64,000 nucleotides of DNA, from positions 82,626,501 to 82,690,500 of the forward strand of contig CM077593.1 of assembly GCA_039654915.1 (NCBI GenBank). Reading direction: 5' to 3'. The DNA is from Aquilaria yunnanensis (lineage: Eukaryota; Streptophyta; Magnoliopsida; Malvales; Thymelaeaceae). Shown piece after piece: positions 27,201 to 38,015 of this stretch. Below the pieces are notes generated by a model. The model was not told the origin of the DNA. It was given only the letters and a program-made list of their open reading frames with translations, and made no database searches. The position numbers and the translations under genes were made by a program. The number at the start of each line of letters is the position of its first letter. Position 1 is the stretch's first letter.

Positions 27201-30200
27201 GTATTTCTTTGAAAAATTATGATGATCATCTTCTATTTTTATATTAAATCCTTAAACTAATGTCACAAATTGAAAGAACATGGAAGTTTTGAGATCGTTC
27301 AGAAAATTTCTCCAAATTCACTTGAATCACTTCACTTCCTAGACTGACTACTCCTGAGTTATTTTGCTTTCAATCTTTCTTTTCCAACCAACTCTCTATG
27401 ACAAAATCCTCAAGTTTTTTCACTTATGAGCCATGTAAAACTGAAAATTCATGACATCAACATATTTCATATTTGGTACTAAAGAAGATAGTTTTAAAGG
27501 GTCAACTTTTCATGTTAACTATCATGCGAATATTGAAGTTACTGCAGGGAAGTAAATTGATTAAGATGAAAGATACTTCTAAAGAAACTCTTTTAAACCA
27601 TTTTGGTAACAAAATTTTAAACTCTTATGAATATGTCTAAGTACATCTATGTAAATATTGATTTAACTGTATATTATGATGAATATTTCATAAACTGGCT
27701 ATGGATGCAATTTTGTTGAATTTTAGTATTTTTATATGTATATGGCATAAATTGAAAAATCTAAAAATCAAAATTGAAAAACTAAGAACCATGATTCTGG
27801 TTTTGTTCGGTTCTCAATTACCGGGTTGGATAAAAAAATTTTGAAAACAAGATCATTTCGGGTTGATTTTATTCCACCATAAAACCAACTTGAGGTAGAA
27901 CCGAATTCGAGGTATATATATATAATTATATAATAAAAATATAGCTTTATTAATATATCCATATATAAATGTATTTCTTTGAAAAATTATGATGATCATC
28001 TTGTGTTTTTATATTAAATCCTTAAACTAATGTCACAAATTGAAAGAACATGGAAGTTTTGAGATCGTTCAGAAAATTTCTTCATATTCACTTGAATCAC
28101 TTCACTTCCTAGACTGACTACTCCTGAGTTTTTTTGCTTTCAATCTTCCTTTTCCAACCTACTCTCCATGACAAAATCCTCAAGTTTTTTCACTTATGAG
28201 CCATGTAAAACTGGAAATTCATGACATCAACATATTTCATATTTTGATATTAAAGAATATAGTTTTAAAGGGTCAACTTTTCATGTTAACTGTCATGCGA
28301 ATATTGAAGTTACTGGAGGGAAGTAAATTGATTAAGATGAAAGATACTTCTAAAGCAATTCTTTTAAATCATTTTGGTAACAACATTTTAAACTTTTATG
28401 AATATGTCTAAGTACATCTATGTAAATATTGATTTAACTGTATATTATGATGAATATTTCATAAACTGGCTATGGATGCAATTTTATTGAATTTTAGTAT
28501 TTTTATATGTATATGGTATAAATTGAAAAATCTAAAAATCAAAATTGAAAAACTAAGAACCGTGATTCTGGTTTTGTTCAGTTCTCAATTATTGGGTTGG
28601 ATAAAAAAATTTTGGAAACAAGATCATTTCGGGTTGATTTTGTTCCACCATAAAACCAACTTGAGGTAGAACCGAATTCGAGGTATATATATATAATTAT
28701 ATAATAAAAATATAGCTTTATTAATATATCCATATATAAATGTATTTCTTTGAAAAATTATGAAGATCATCTTGTGTTTTTATTTTAAATTCTTAAACTA
28801 ATGTCACAAATTGAAACAACATGGAAGTTTTTAGATCGTTCAGAAAATTTCTCCATATTCACTTGAATCACTTCACTTCCTAGACTGACTACTCCTGAGT
28901 TATTTTGCTTTCAATCTTTCTTTTCCAACCTACTCTCTATGACAAAATCCTCAAGTTTTTTCACTTATGAGCCATGTAAAACTGAAAATTCATGACATCA
29001 ACATATTTCATATTTTGATACTAAAGAAGATAGTTTTAAAGGGTTAACTTTTCATGTTAACTGTCATGCGAATATTGAAGTTACTGGAGGGAAGTAAATT
29101 GATTAAGATGAAAGATACTTCTAAAGCAATTCTTTTAAACCATTTTGGTAACAACATTTTAAACTTTTATGAATATGTCTAAGTACATCTATGTAAATAT
29201 TGATTTAACTGTATATTATGATGAATATTTCATAAACTGGCTATGGATGCAATTTTATTGAATTTTAGTATTTTTATATGTATATGGTATAAATTGAAAA
29301 ATGTAAAAATCAAAATTGAAAAACTAAGAACCATGATTCTGGTTTTGTTCGGTTCTCAATTATCGGGTTGGATAAAAAAATTTTGGAAACAAGATCATTT
29401 CGGGTTGATTTTATTCCACCATTAAACCAACTTGAGGTAGAACCGAATTCGAGGTATATATATATAATTATATAATAAAAATATAGCTTTATTAATATAT
29501 CCATATATAAATGTATTTCTTTGAAAAATTATGATGATCATCTTGTGTTTTTATATTAAATCCTTAAACTAATGTCACAAATTGAAAGAACATGGAAGTT
29601 TTGAGATGGTTCAGAAAATTTCTCAATATTCACTTGAATCACTTCACTTCCTAGACTGACTACTCCTAAGTTATTTTGCTTTCAATCTTTCTTTTCCAAC
29701 CTACTCTCTATGACAAAATCCTCAAGTTTTTTCACTTATGGGCCATGTAAAACTGGAAATTCATGACATCAACATAATTCATATTTTGATACTAAAGAAG
29801 ATAGTTTTAAAGGGTCAACTTTTCATGTTAACTGTCATGCGAATATTGAAGTTACTGGTGGGAAGTAAATTGATTAAGATGAAAGATACTTCTAAAGCAA
29901 TTCTTTTAAATCATTTTGGTAACAACATTTTAAACTTTTATGAATATGTCTAAGTACATCTATGTAAATATTGATTTAACTGTATATTATGATGAATATT
30001 TCATAAACTGGCTATTGATGCAATTTTTGTTGAATTTTAGTATTTTTATATGTATATGGTATAAATTGAAAAATCTAAAAATCAAAATTGAAAAACTAAG
30101 AACCATGATTCTGGTTTTGTTCGGTTCTCAATTATCGGGTTGGATAAAAAAATTTTGGAAACAAGATCATTTCGGGTTGATTTTATTCCACCATAAAACC

Positions 30201-31742
30201 AACTTGAGCTAGAACCGAATTCGAGGTATATATATATAATTATATAATAAAAATATAGCTTCGTTAATATATCCATATATAAATGTATTTCTTTGAAAAA
30301 TTATGATGATCATCTTGTGTTTTTATATTAAATCCTTAAACTAATGTCACAAATTGAAACAACATGGAAGTTTTGAGATCGTTCAGAAAATTTCTCCATA
30401 TTCACTTGAATCACTTCACTTCCTAGACTGACTACTCCTGAGTTATTTTGCTTTCAATCTTTCTTTTCCAACCTACTCTCTATGACAAAAGCCTCAAGTT
30501 TTTTCACTTATGAGCCATGTAAAACTGGAAATTCATGACATGAACATATTTCATATTTTGATACTAAAGAAGATAGTTTTAAAGGGTCAACTTTTCATGT
30601 TAACTGTCATGCGAATATTGAAGTTACTGGAGGGAAGTAAATTGATTAAGATGAAAGATACTTCTAAAGCAATTATTTTAAATCATTTTGGTAACAACAT
30701 TTTAAACTTTTATGAATATGTCTAAGTACATCTATGTAAATATTGATTTAACTGTATATTATGATGAATATTTCATAAACTGGCTATGGATGCAATTTTA
30801 TTGAATTTTAGTATTTTTATATGTATGTGGTATAAATTGAAAAATCTAAAAATCAAAATTGAAAAACTAAGAACCATGATTCTGGTTTTGTTCGGTTCTC
30901 AATTATTGGGTTGGATAAAAAAATTTTGGAAACAAGATCATTTCGGGTTGATTTTATTCCACCATAAAACCAACTTGAGGTCGAACCGAATTCGAGGTTT
31001 ATATATATAATTATATAGTAAAAATATAGCTTTATTAATATATCCATATATAAATGTATTTCTTGGAAAAATTATGATGATCATCTAGTGTTTTTATATT
31101 AAATTCTTAAACTAATGTCACAAATTGAAACAACATGGAAGTTTTGAGATCGTTCAGAAAATTTCTCCATATTCACTTGAATCACTTCACTTCCTAGACT
31201 GACTACTCCTGAGTTATTTTGCTTTCAATCTTTCTTTTCCAACCTACTCTCTATGACAAAATCCTCAAGTTTTTTCACTTATGAGCCATGTAAAACTGAA
31301 AATTCATGACATCAACATATTTCATATTTTGATACTAAAGAAGATAGTTTTAAAGGGTCAACTTTTCATGTTAACTGTCATGCGAATATTGAAGTTATTG
31401 GAGGGAAGTAAATTGATTAAGATGAAAGATACTTCTCAAGCAATTCTTTTAAATCATTTTGGTAACAACTTTTTAAACTTTTATGAATATGTTTAAGTAC
31501 ATCTATGTAAATATTGATTTAATTGTATATTATGATGAATATTTCATAAACTGGCTATGGATGCAATTTTATTGAATTTTAGTATTTTTATATGTATATG
31601 GTATAAATTGAAAAATGTAAAAATCAAAATTGAAAAACTAAGAACCATGATTCTGGTTTTGTTCGGTTCTCAATTATCGGGTTGGATAAAAAAATTTTAG
31701 AAACAAAATCATTTCGGGTTGATTTTATTCCACCATAAAACC
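3234..31742 (+). repeat. Tandem array, 37 copies of a 771-bp monomer
   Basis: A fixed landmark (the ATGAGCCATGTAAAACT phrase) falls at 3533, 4304, 5075, 5846, 6617, 7388, 8158 and so on to 29738, 30510 and 31281: 37 copies at 770-772-bp spacing. Each monomer carries one GAATTC in the phrase ACCGAATTCGAGG, followed by a (TA)n run that is longer in copy 1. Differences between copies are a handful of substitutions and one-base indels. The short reading frames of 60-90 codons that recur in each monomer are not genes: the 71-codon frame is broken by a one-base deletion in nine copies and by a CAA-to-TAA stop in four others. No RNA polymerase III boxes or protein domain were recognised in the monomer. 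Confidence 0.97.
6617..29737 (+). repeat. Higher-order repeat domain of the array (monomer classes A, B, C, D)
   Basis: Thirty consecutive monomers fall into diagnostic classes. A has TTGAATAAGATGAAAGGTAC, GGGGTGATT and GTATGTATATA (landmarks 6617, 8929, 11241, 13553, 16636, 19719, 23572, 26655). B is 770 bp, with TTTGGTACTAAAG or a close variant (7388, 9700, 12012, 14324, 17407, 20490, 22031, 24343, 27426). C has GATATTAAAGAATATA (8158, 10470, 12782, 21260, 28196). C' adds TCAACATTTC and GAGGAAAGTAAATTGATTAGG (15865, 18948, 22801, 25884). D has GGGTTAACTT and CCACCATTAAACC (15094, 18177, 25113, 28967). The order is ABC, ABC, ABC, ABDC', ABDC', ABCBC', ABDC', ABCD. Distances between successive A units are 2312, 2312, 2312, 3083, 3083, 3853 and 3083. 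This is the pattern produced by unequal exchange among multi-monomer blocks. Confidence 0.9.
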
Positions 31743-31748
31743 GAATGA

Positions 31749-31770
31749 AGTCAAACCATGCTCACCCCTA
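31749..31770 (-). repeat. Right terminal inverted repeat of the array element
   Basis: Read on the minus strand this begins TAGGGGTGAGCATGGTTTGA, a well-preserved hAT-type terminus. It follows directly on the truncated end of the last monomer at 31742, where AAAACC is followed by GAATGAAG instead of the AACTTGAGG seen in every internal junction. Confidence 0.62.
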
Positions 31771-32297
31771 TCTTTCCTATCTTCTATGGTATAAATCCTA
31801 GAAACTGGGTTTAGAAATGAAGTAATTAATTAACGCATTTAGCGAAAGATGATCAAACTCCATGCCAAATACTTAAAATTTTAGTTAGAAAAAATAGGGT
31901 CTCACGAAGTCAATTCCTACCCAACCAAACAGCTTCTCGAATGCTGTTACACATGACACTTGTACTTACAGGTACCGATCTAGAGATTTTTTTATGGGTT
32001 CCATATATAATTAATTTTTTATATACAAAAAATTTATAAAATTATTTTATTGTATTTATAAAAACTTATAAAAGAATATATAAATTTAATTTAATTTTAA
32101 CGTATTTATAGAAAAAATTTTTTAAATTTTTTAAATTTTTAATTTTTATTTTATTTTGCTCATTTTTTAAATCATTGGAATAATTTTTTAAATTTTTATG
32201 GGGTCCATAAAAAATTATTTAACATTTTCTAGAGAAATAAAAAAATTACTGGGGTCTATGGACCCCATAGGAACATTCATGAATTCGTCTATGTGCC
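31771..32297. other. Intergenic region, very AT-rich, with a target duplication at its end
   Basis: 31980-32270 is strongly A+T rich, with repeated TTTAAATTTTT runs and a short inverted phrase around ATGGGGTCCAT and GGTCTATGGACCCCAT (near 32200 and 32255). It may be the remains of a small transposon, but I cannot define ends. The last eight bases, 32290-32297 (TATGTGCC), are the target duplication of the next element. Confidence 0.3.
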
Positions 32298-33813
32298 TAG
32301 GGATGGCAATTGAGTGGGTCAGGTCAGGTTTGGAGCAGGTCATTCAGGTTCGGGTCTACTTAGGTTAGTATGAATTCAGGTTCAGGTCAGGTCATTTGGG
32401 TTCGGGTTGATTTCAGGTTGAGTTGATTTCTGGTTCGGGTTGGGTTGGGCCGGGTTTATTTGGGTTCGGGTTCACTTCAGGTCGGGTAATTTTAGTCTTG
32501 GGTAACTTCAGGTCAGCTTTCGTGTCAAATTCGGGTCAACTTTTGTGTTCATATGGGTTATTGGTGTGAAGTCAAAACGATTGAATTTATTCAATTCTTT
32601 TTTAAATTTAAATCAAATAATTTAATTTTTTGTGTGATTTAATTTAAATTAAAATTTCATTTTTTAGTATATTTAATTAAAATATTCATAAAAATCTTCT
32701 TCATTATAGTTTAGTACATATTTAAATAATTTAACATTGATAGTAATATTTGATTGTTTTTCTAAACTCATACCCTTTAACTATTATTGTACAGATTATT
32801 CAGATCTTCACCCAGCTATCACTCAGACATACACAACGACAATTTTGTTATGCTTACGTTTCAATGAATTTTCTTTGAAATTACAACGAAATGCAAATCA
32901 AGTTCATTATCAGTGACTAAATTGTAAATTTTAAAAATTTTTGGGTGAAAGTGCAATGATTTCAAAAATTTTAGGATCCATGTTGTAATTATTATGGGTG
33001 ACTAAAATAAAATTTTTTAAAATTTAGGTACTTTATTGCATTATACTTAAAAGTTTATGGGTGAATGTTGTAATTTTAATAATTGCCTATTAAGATCATT
33101 AAACTTACTAAATATAAAAATTACTTCTGTTGGAAAAATTCAAATTTGGGATTCACTAAATATGGATGTTTTTTCCCCAAATAAGATACTTGTAATATAT
33201 AGAAGTCCTAAAAAAATAGAAGTTACTAAATATGGAAATCCTTTCTCAAAATATGAAAATAATTAAATATGAATATCTTAAAAAAAGAAATGAAACTACT
33301 AAATATGAAAATCTCATCTCCAAATATGAGACTTATTAAATATGGAAGTACCAAAAAATGGAAGTTATTAATAACGGAAGTCACCATTCCTAAATATAAG
33401 ACATATTGAATATGAAAGACTCAAAAAATGGAAGTTACTAAATATGGAAATCTCCATATTTAGGACTGACTTAATATGGAAAATAATGAAAGAGGAAATT
33501 TAAGGTTTAGGGTGAGGGTTAAAATCGGGTATTATCGGGTCATCTCGGGTTCAAGTCAGGTCAGTCTTGGGTTTGGGTCATTTCGGGTTCGGGTCCATTC
33601 AGCCTTGGTTCATTTCGGGTTCAGGTATTTCGGGTTTTGGTCATTTGGGCTCAGATTTTCTCGGGTTTCCCTTTAATCGGGTTCAGGTTCAGGTCGGGTT
33701 GGGCACAGTCGGGTTCAGATCGTTGACTTTTTTAGTCAAATCGGGTCAGGTCGGGCTTGGGCTCGGGTGGGTTGGTCCAGGTCATTAGGTCGAGTCCGAT
33801 TTTGCTATCCCTA
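32298..33813. mobile_element. Complete small hAT element with exact 8-bp target duplication
   Basis: The element begins TAGGGATGGCAATTGAGTGG and ends with the complement of TAGGGATAGCAAAATCGG, and is flanked on both sides by TATGTGCC (32290-32297 and 33814-33821). An 8-bp duplication with TAGGG ends is diagnostic of hAT. Both subterminal regions are crowded with TCGGGT / TTCAGGTCAGG type motifs, the arrangement hAT transposases bind. At 1516 bp with no transposase domain it is non-autonomous. The interior (32580-33470) is AT-rich, with a run of repeated AAATATGGAAG phrases. Confidence 0.88.
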
Positions 33814-35130
33814 TATGTGCCGACTTGACCATTTCCTATTCAATAGAATTCTATCAAGTTGGAACTCTTAAGAAGAAGCTCCAACTTTATTTGATGTAAA
33901 AAAAAAAAAAGAGTATATTATTTACAAAAAAAAAAAAAAGAAGACAGGATTTGCAAGTTTCAAACTCAATTTTGACGAAGCACTAAAGCTCAAATTGATT
34001 ATACAAACATTATAAACTCAATTACCGAAAAAATTGCAGACATGATTGGAGGACACGTAAAAACACAAACCCTAGCACTTCCGTAAGAGACAATTCCTCC
34101 TAGAATGGATCTAAGCCCTAATCGGACATGGTTCTGCCTAAAGTTTCAAAATTGAAGTATCAATGAAATTGAGACAAAGATTGGTAGATGGTGGCAGAGG
34201 GAAGGGAAGAGGAGTGAGAAGGAGCTATGACAAATATAGAGGAGAGGGAGAGGGAGCACTACCTGGAATGTTTGTTTTGAGAATGAAATTTTTAAAAAGG
34301 AAACAGAGCAATTCTAAATCCCACACTACGGACAATGCTAATTTTCTAAAGAGAAACATTCTATTCTCAATTACATTTCCTTTATTACAAGATTAAATTG
34401 CCGCATTTCATACCCAACATTAAAGCAAATTTAGCTTTAGGGGTAGTTCTGGATATCTGGTGCAAAAAAAAAAAAAAACTTAATTTCATCCTATAAATAT
34501 TTAAAATGTCACGCATCAGCTTAATATTCAGTCTGCTAAATGAAATTTTTTTCATCCTTTAAGAGTATCTTGCTTTATATATGTATAATGGATTTTAAGT
34601 GATTTAGACATTCTAAAATAAAAAATAAAATAAATTTATAGACGAATAAGAACTAGGAAATATATATTCACGTATGTTCTTTGGATCCATATATTTGACG
34701 AGCGTTGGTCTAATACACGCCAACAATTTTGCGTGGTACTGGGCAAAATGTCAATTATACCATTCAGAAAATAAAAAATACCTCATGTTTCCCTTTGTCC
34801 GTTTGGGTTGTGCGATGGTGTGGAACCACAGCTTCTCCTCCTCCTTTCTCCGATTCACGACGGCGGCTACGGGTGGAGTTGGCGTGGGCTGAGTAGCCAC
34901 GGGACAGTTCGGTAACCGCCGAACGAGCGGCCATCTGGTGGGGGTGCAGACGGCGGTAGATCTGGACGGAGAAAGATGGAGATGGATCGCGGAAGGCTCG
35001 TCCCTCCGATTGGCGCCGCCAACCGACAGCGATGTCAAGAAGGTCGAGAAAGATACAAGACGGTACGATGTGCGGTTGCAGCGGTGGCAGACAAGGTTGG
35101 CGGCGGTGGGCAGCTTCAGGCCGCTGTAGG
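33814..35130. other. Spacer between inverted hAT copies, with a GC-rich block at 34790-35130
   Basis: 33822-34780 is mostly AT-rich, with A-runs and a telo-box-like AAACCCTAGC near 34067, and has no supported gene. 34790-35130 is abruptly G+C rich and open in several frames. The longest is on the minus strand, running about 120 codons from the second hAT copy towards 34751, and is Pro/Ser/Arg-rich with an unremarkable composition. It may be the truncated first exon or leader of a host gene cut by the hAT insertion at 35131, or a captured fragment. No domain is recognised, so no gene is called. Confidence 0.3.
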
Positions 35131-36390
35131 TAGGGATGGCAAAATCGGACCCGACCCGATGACCTGGCCAAACCCATCCGAACCTAAGCCTGACTTGACC
35201 CGATTTGACTAAAAAAGTCAACGACCTGAACCCGACTATACCCAACCCGACCTGAACCCGAACCCGATTAAAGGGGAACCCGAGAAAACCAGAACTCAAA
35301 TGACCCAAATCCGAAATGACCCGAGCCTGAATTGACCCGAACCTGAAATGACACAAACCCGAGACTGACCTGACCTAAACCCGAGATGACCCAATAACTA
35401 AACCCGACAATACCCGATTTTAACCCTCACCCTAAACCTTAATTTTCCTCTTTCATTATTTTTTATATTAACTCAGTCTTAAATATGGAGGTTTCCATGT
35501 TTAGTAACTTCGGTTTTTTGATACTTTCATATTCAGTATGTCTTATATTTAGGAATGGTGACTTCCGTTATTAGTAACTTCCATTTTTTGGTACTTCCAT
35601 ATTTAATAAGTCTCATACTTGGAGATGAGACTTTCATATTTAGTAGTTTCATTTCTTTTTTTAAGATATTCATGTTTAATAATTTTCATATTTTAAGAAA
35701 GGATTTCCATATTTAGTAACTTCTATTTTTTTTAGGACTTCTATATATTGTAAGTATTTTATTTGGGGAAGAAACATCCATATTTAGTGAATCCCATATT
35801 TGAATTTTTTCAACAGAAGTAATTTTAATATTTAGAAAGTTTAACGATCTTAATAGGTAATTATTAAAATTACAACATTCATCTTTATACTTTTAAGTAT
35901 AGTGCAATGAAGTACCTAAATTTTAAAAAAATTTATTTTAGTCACCCATAATAATTACAATATCGATTCTAAAATTTTTGAAATCTTTGCACTTTTACCC
36001 AAAATTTTTTAAATTTTACAATTTAGTCACTGATAATGAACTTGATTTACATTTCATTGTAATTTCAAAGAAAATTCATTGAAATATAAGCATAACAAAA
36101 TTGTCATTGTGTATGTCTAAGTGATAGCTGAGTGACGATCTGAATAATCTGTACAATGATAGTTAAAGAGTATAGGTTTAGAAAAACAACCAAATATTAC
36201 TAATAATGTTAAATTACTTAAATATGTACTAAACTATAATCAAGAAGATTTTTATGAATATTTTAATTAAATATACTAAAAAATGAGAATTTAATTTAAA
36301 TTAAATCACACAAAAAATCCAATTATTTGATTTAAATTAAAAAAATTGAATAAATTCAATCATTTTGACTTCACATTAATAACCTATGTT
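35131..36390. mobile_element. Truncated inverted copy of the 32298-33813 hAT element
   Basis: It starts TAGGGATGGCAAAATCGGAC, the same terminus that closes the first copy, and follows that copy in reverse order through the CGGGT-complement motifs (ACCCGA), the ATATGGAAG-type repeats and the AT-rich middle. It stops at about 36390 inside the sequence corresponding to 32550. The other terminus and about 250 bp are missing, and no target duplication can be identified. With the first copy it makes an inverted repeat of roughly 1.25-kb arms. Confidence 0.82.
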
Positions 36391-37337
36391 AACCAAATCT
36401 TTAGGTAGTCATTTGAAGCACACAAAAGCTTCTTATTTCTTTTTCTCTCTCTCAATTTAGAAACTCAGAATCTCAAACACCTTCTCAACACTTACTTCAC
36501 ATTCTTCTAGCATTTCATTTGCTCCTAATTTCTTGCTGCCTCGATTACTACACCCCCGCCCCCCATTTTTTTTATCTACAAACTTTCCTTCCTGATGTTT
36601 TTTTTTCAAAAAGATAGAGCTCCATAATTTGTTTCTCTCAAATGATTTGAGGAATTTACCAATCTTTTAACTCAGAAATAGTCTTAATTCTTGTAGAATT
36701 GTTGAGAAGCAACATTTCTAAGTCAATTGAAGAGTTGGAATAAAAACTTTGCGAGTTTTGGATGTGCATTCAAAGAAAGCAGCTAGCGAGATTTGGCGCC
36801 TAAGGGAGAAAGCCCGAAGCAAACAAGCATATTGGTTAGTGGTGGTTTTGATCGCATAAGACAATGGCGATTGGGAATGGAGTACAAGATGGGGATTTGA
36901 TTTTGCTATTCTCTAATATCTTAGAGGTTGTTGGAGGAAACTGAAAAGTTGGAATCAGAACTTTCGGAAAAATGAAAATAAAAATATTTTATAGATAAGA
37001 ATTAAAATTTTCAAAAGAATGAAAACAAATTAATTTTATAAATAAAATGGTGGAGCGACGAACTAAACTATTGCTAGGAACAATCGAAATGGACAGTTGC
37101 TAGCTCTTGGCAACTAGGCTTATCGACACATTTTGGCCATCGGAATTTTATTTTCTCAAAAGTATATTAGCTACCATTTGGCTATCAAATAACAAGTTGG
37201 CTATCAAATAGGAATATTGAAAGTGAATGGCTTGTAACCCATTCAAACAGATGACACTGATGAGGCCAAGCTATTGTGAACATTCCCTAGCTAGTCATAG
37301 CCTGTAACAATTAGTTGAAGGCTTGAAGCCAAGACTC
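36391..37337. other. Intergenic region, nothing recognised
   Basis: It has C+T-rich stretches near 36440-36560 and AT-rich stretches near 36960-37050. No domain, terminal repeat or target duplication was identified. Confidence 0.3.
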
Positions 37338-37670
37338 ACTGCAAGAATAACTAGATTTAGAGACAAATAAAAGCGGGCAAATAAAGTATTTGTCTTCAAT
37401 AATTATATTCAAAATTAGAGATAAATAATTGGAAGCATATATTGTATTTATCACTAATTAATATACATTAAAGGCAAATAAAAGGAGTCAAATATTTTAT
37501 TTGACTCCAGTAATAATATTCAGAATTGAAGGCAAATAATTGGAAATAAATATTATATTTATTCCTAATTAGAATACAATGGGGATAAATAAAAAATAAA
37601 ATAAAATATTTATCTTCAACAATTAAATTCAAAATCAAAGACAAATAAGTATAGCTAGGATAGTATTGTG
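37338..37670 (+). mobile_element. Partial CACTA-like element, cut by LINE insertion
   Basis: It begins CACTGCAAGAATAACTAG, a plausible CACTA-type terminus, followed by about five degenerate repeats of roughly 65 bp. Each has an AAATAAAAG or AAATAATTGG phrase paired with TATTTGTCTTC or TATTTAT. The opposite terminus is not present. The sequence ends at the poly-T run at 37671, which is the tail of the minus-strand LINE, so the LINE may have inserted into this element. I did not find the other half beyond the LINE 5' end. Confidence 0.4.
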
Positions 37671-38015
37671 TTTTTTTTTTTTGAACAGCAAGAAAAAAGA
37701 ATATATTAACACAAGGAAAATTTTTGAAAAAGGTTTTTAGCAGGAAGCTGAATATCGCCACTTCCCTACATAAGATAATACTTAACCGAGATAATTACTA
37801 ACTGCTAGCACTGGATTCTGAATCCACTCTATTCAGTTACACTTCAGCTCTCGGAACCTGCTAGGACACCACAAGAAAATTTTCGGACTTCTACTCCAGA
37901 TACACATTGCTGTGACTGGAAGGACCACCTCCCAAGTGAGATTCTGACCATGAGTAAATGATCTTGCTGGCCTACTCTGTAACAATTCCAACAAGTCAGA
38001 CTACCACAGACATCG
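37671..38015 (-). pseudogene. 3' end and poly(A) tail of the minus-strand LINE
   Basis: The poly-T run 37671-37682, followed by TTGAACAGCAAGAAAAAAG, reads on the minus strand as a 3' untranslated region ending in poly(A), which is typical of LINEs. The stretch up to about 38015 has no clear frame. That it belongs to the same LINE as the upstream coding pieces is inferred from order and orientation. Confidence 0.5.

Larger units (their letters stand above)
3065..31770. mobile_element. hAT-like non-autonomous element expanded into a 37-copy satellite array
   Basis: The left end starts TAGATGAGCATAGGTT at 3065. The right end is ...AACCATGCTCACCCCTA, whose complement is TAGGGGTGAGCATGGTT. These match as imperfect terminal inverted repeats of the TAGGGRTGAGCA type common in plant hAT (Ac-like) elements. 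Between them lie 37 tandem copies of a 771-bp monomer. The left subterminal part (3065-3230) resembles the last ~120 bases of each monomer (GGTTC and GGTTGG-rich), which ties the monomer to the element. No transposase domain is present, so any movement would have needed help in trans. The 8 bases outside each end (TTGTATTA and TCTTTCCT) do not match, so there is no target duplication. That fits ageing of the ends, or an array that outgrew its element by recombination. The hAT assignment rests on the ends only. Confidence 0.7.

Noticed and set aside
3533..31496. Recurrent 71-, 65- and 64-codon reading frames in nearly every monomer, suggesting a tandem gene family
   Set aside because: The frames are broken by a one-base deletion in nine monomers and a stop in four. 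No domain is visible, and frames overlap on both strands. Their repetition follows from DNA duplication.
3234..31742. Array as a CRISPR or other short-repeat immune locus
   Set aside because: The unit is 771 bp with no variable spacers, in plant-like DNA.
3234..31742. Array as a functional centromeric satellite
   Set aside because: Higher-order structure alone does not show centromere function. The unit is much longer than the usual nucleosome-sized satellites, and the array is bounded by transposon ends.
33476..33788. Gly/Phe/Val-rich frames in the hAT end
   Set aside because: They are translations of repeated TCGGGT-type subterminal motifs.
34751..35356. 201-codon minus-strand frame as a host gene
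   Set aside because: Its first part lies in hAT subterminal repeats and the rest has no recognisable domain. It is kept only as a GC-rich block.
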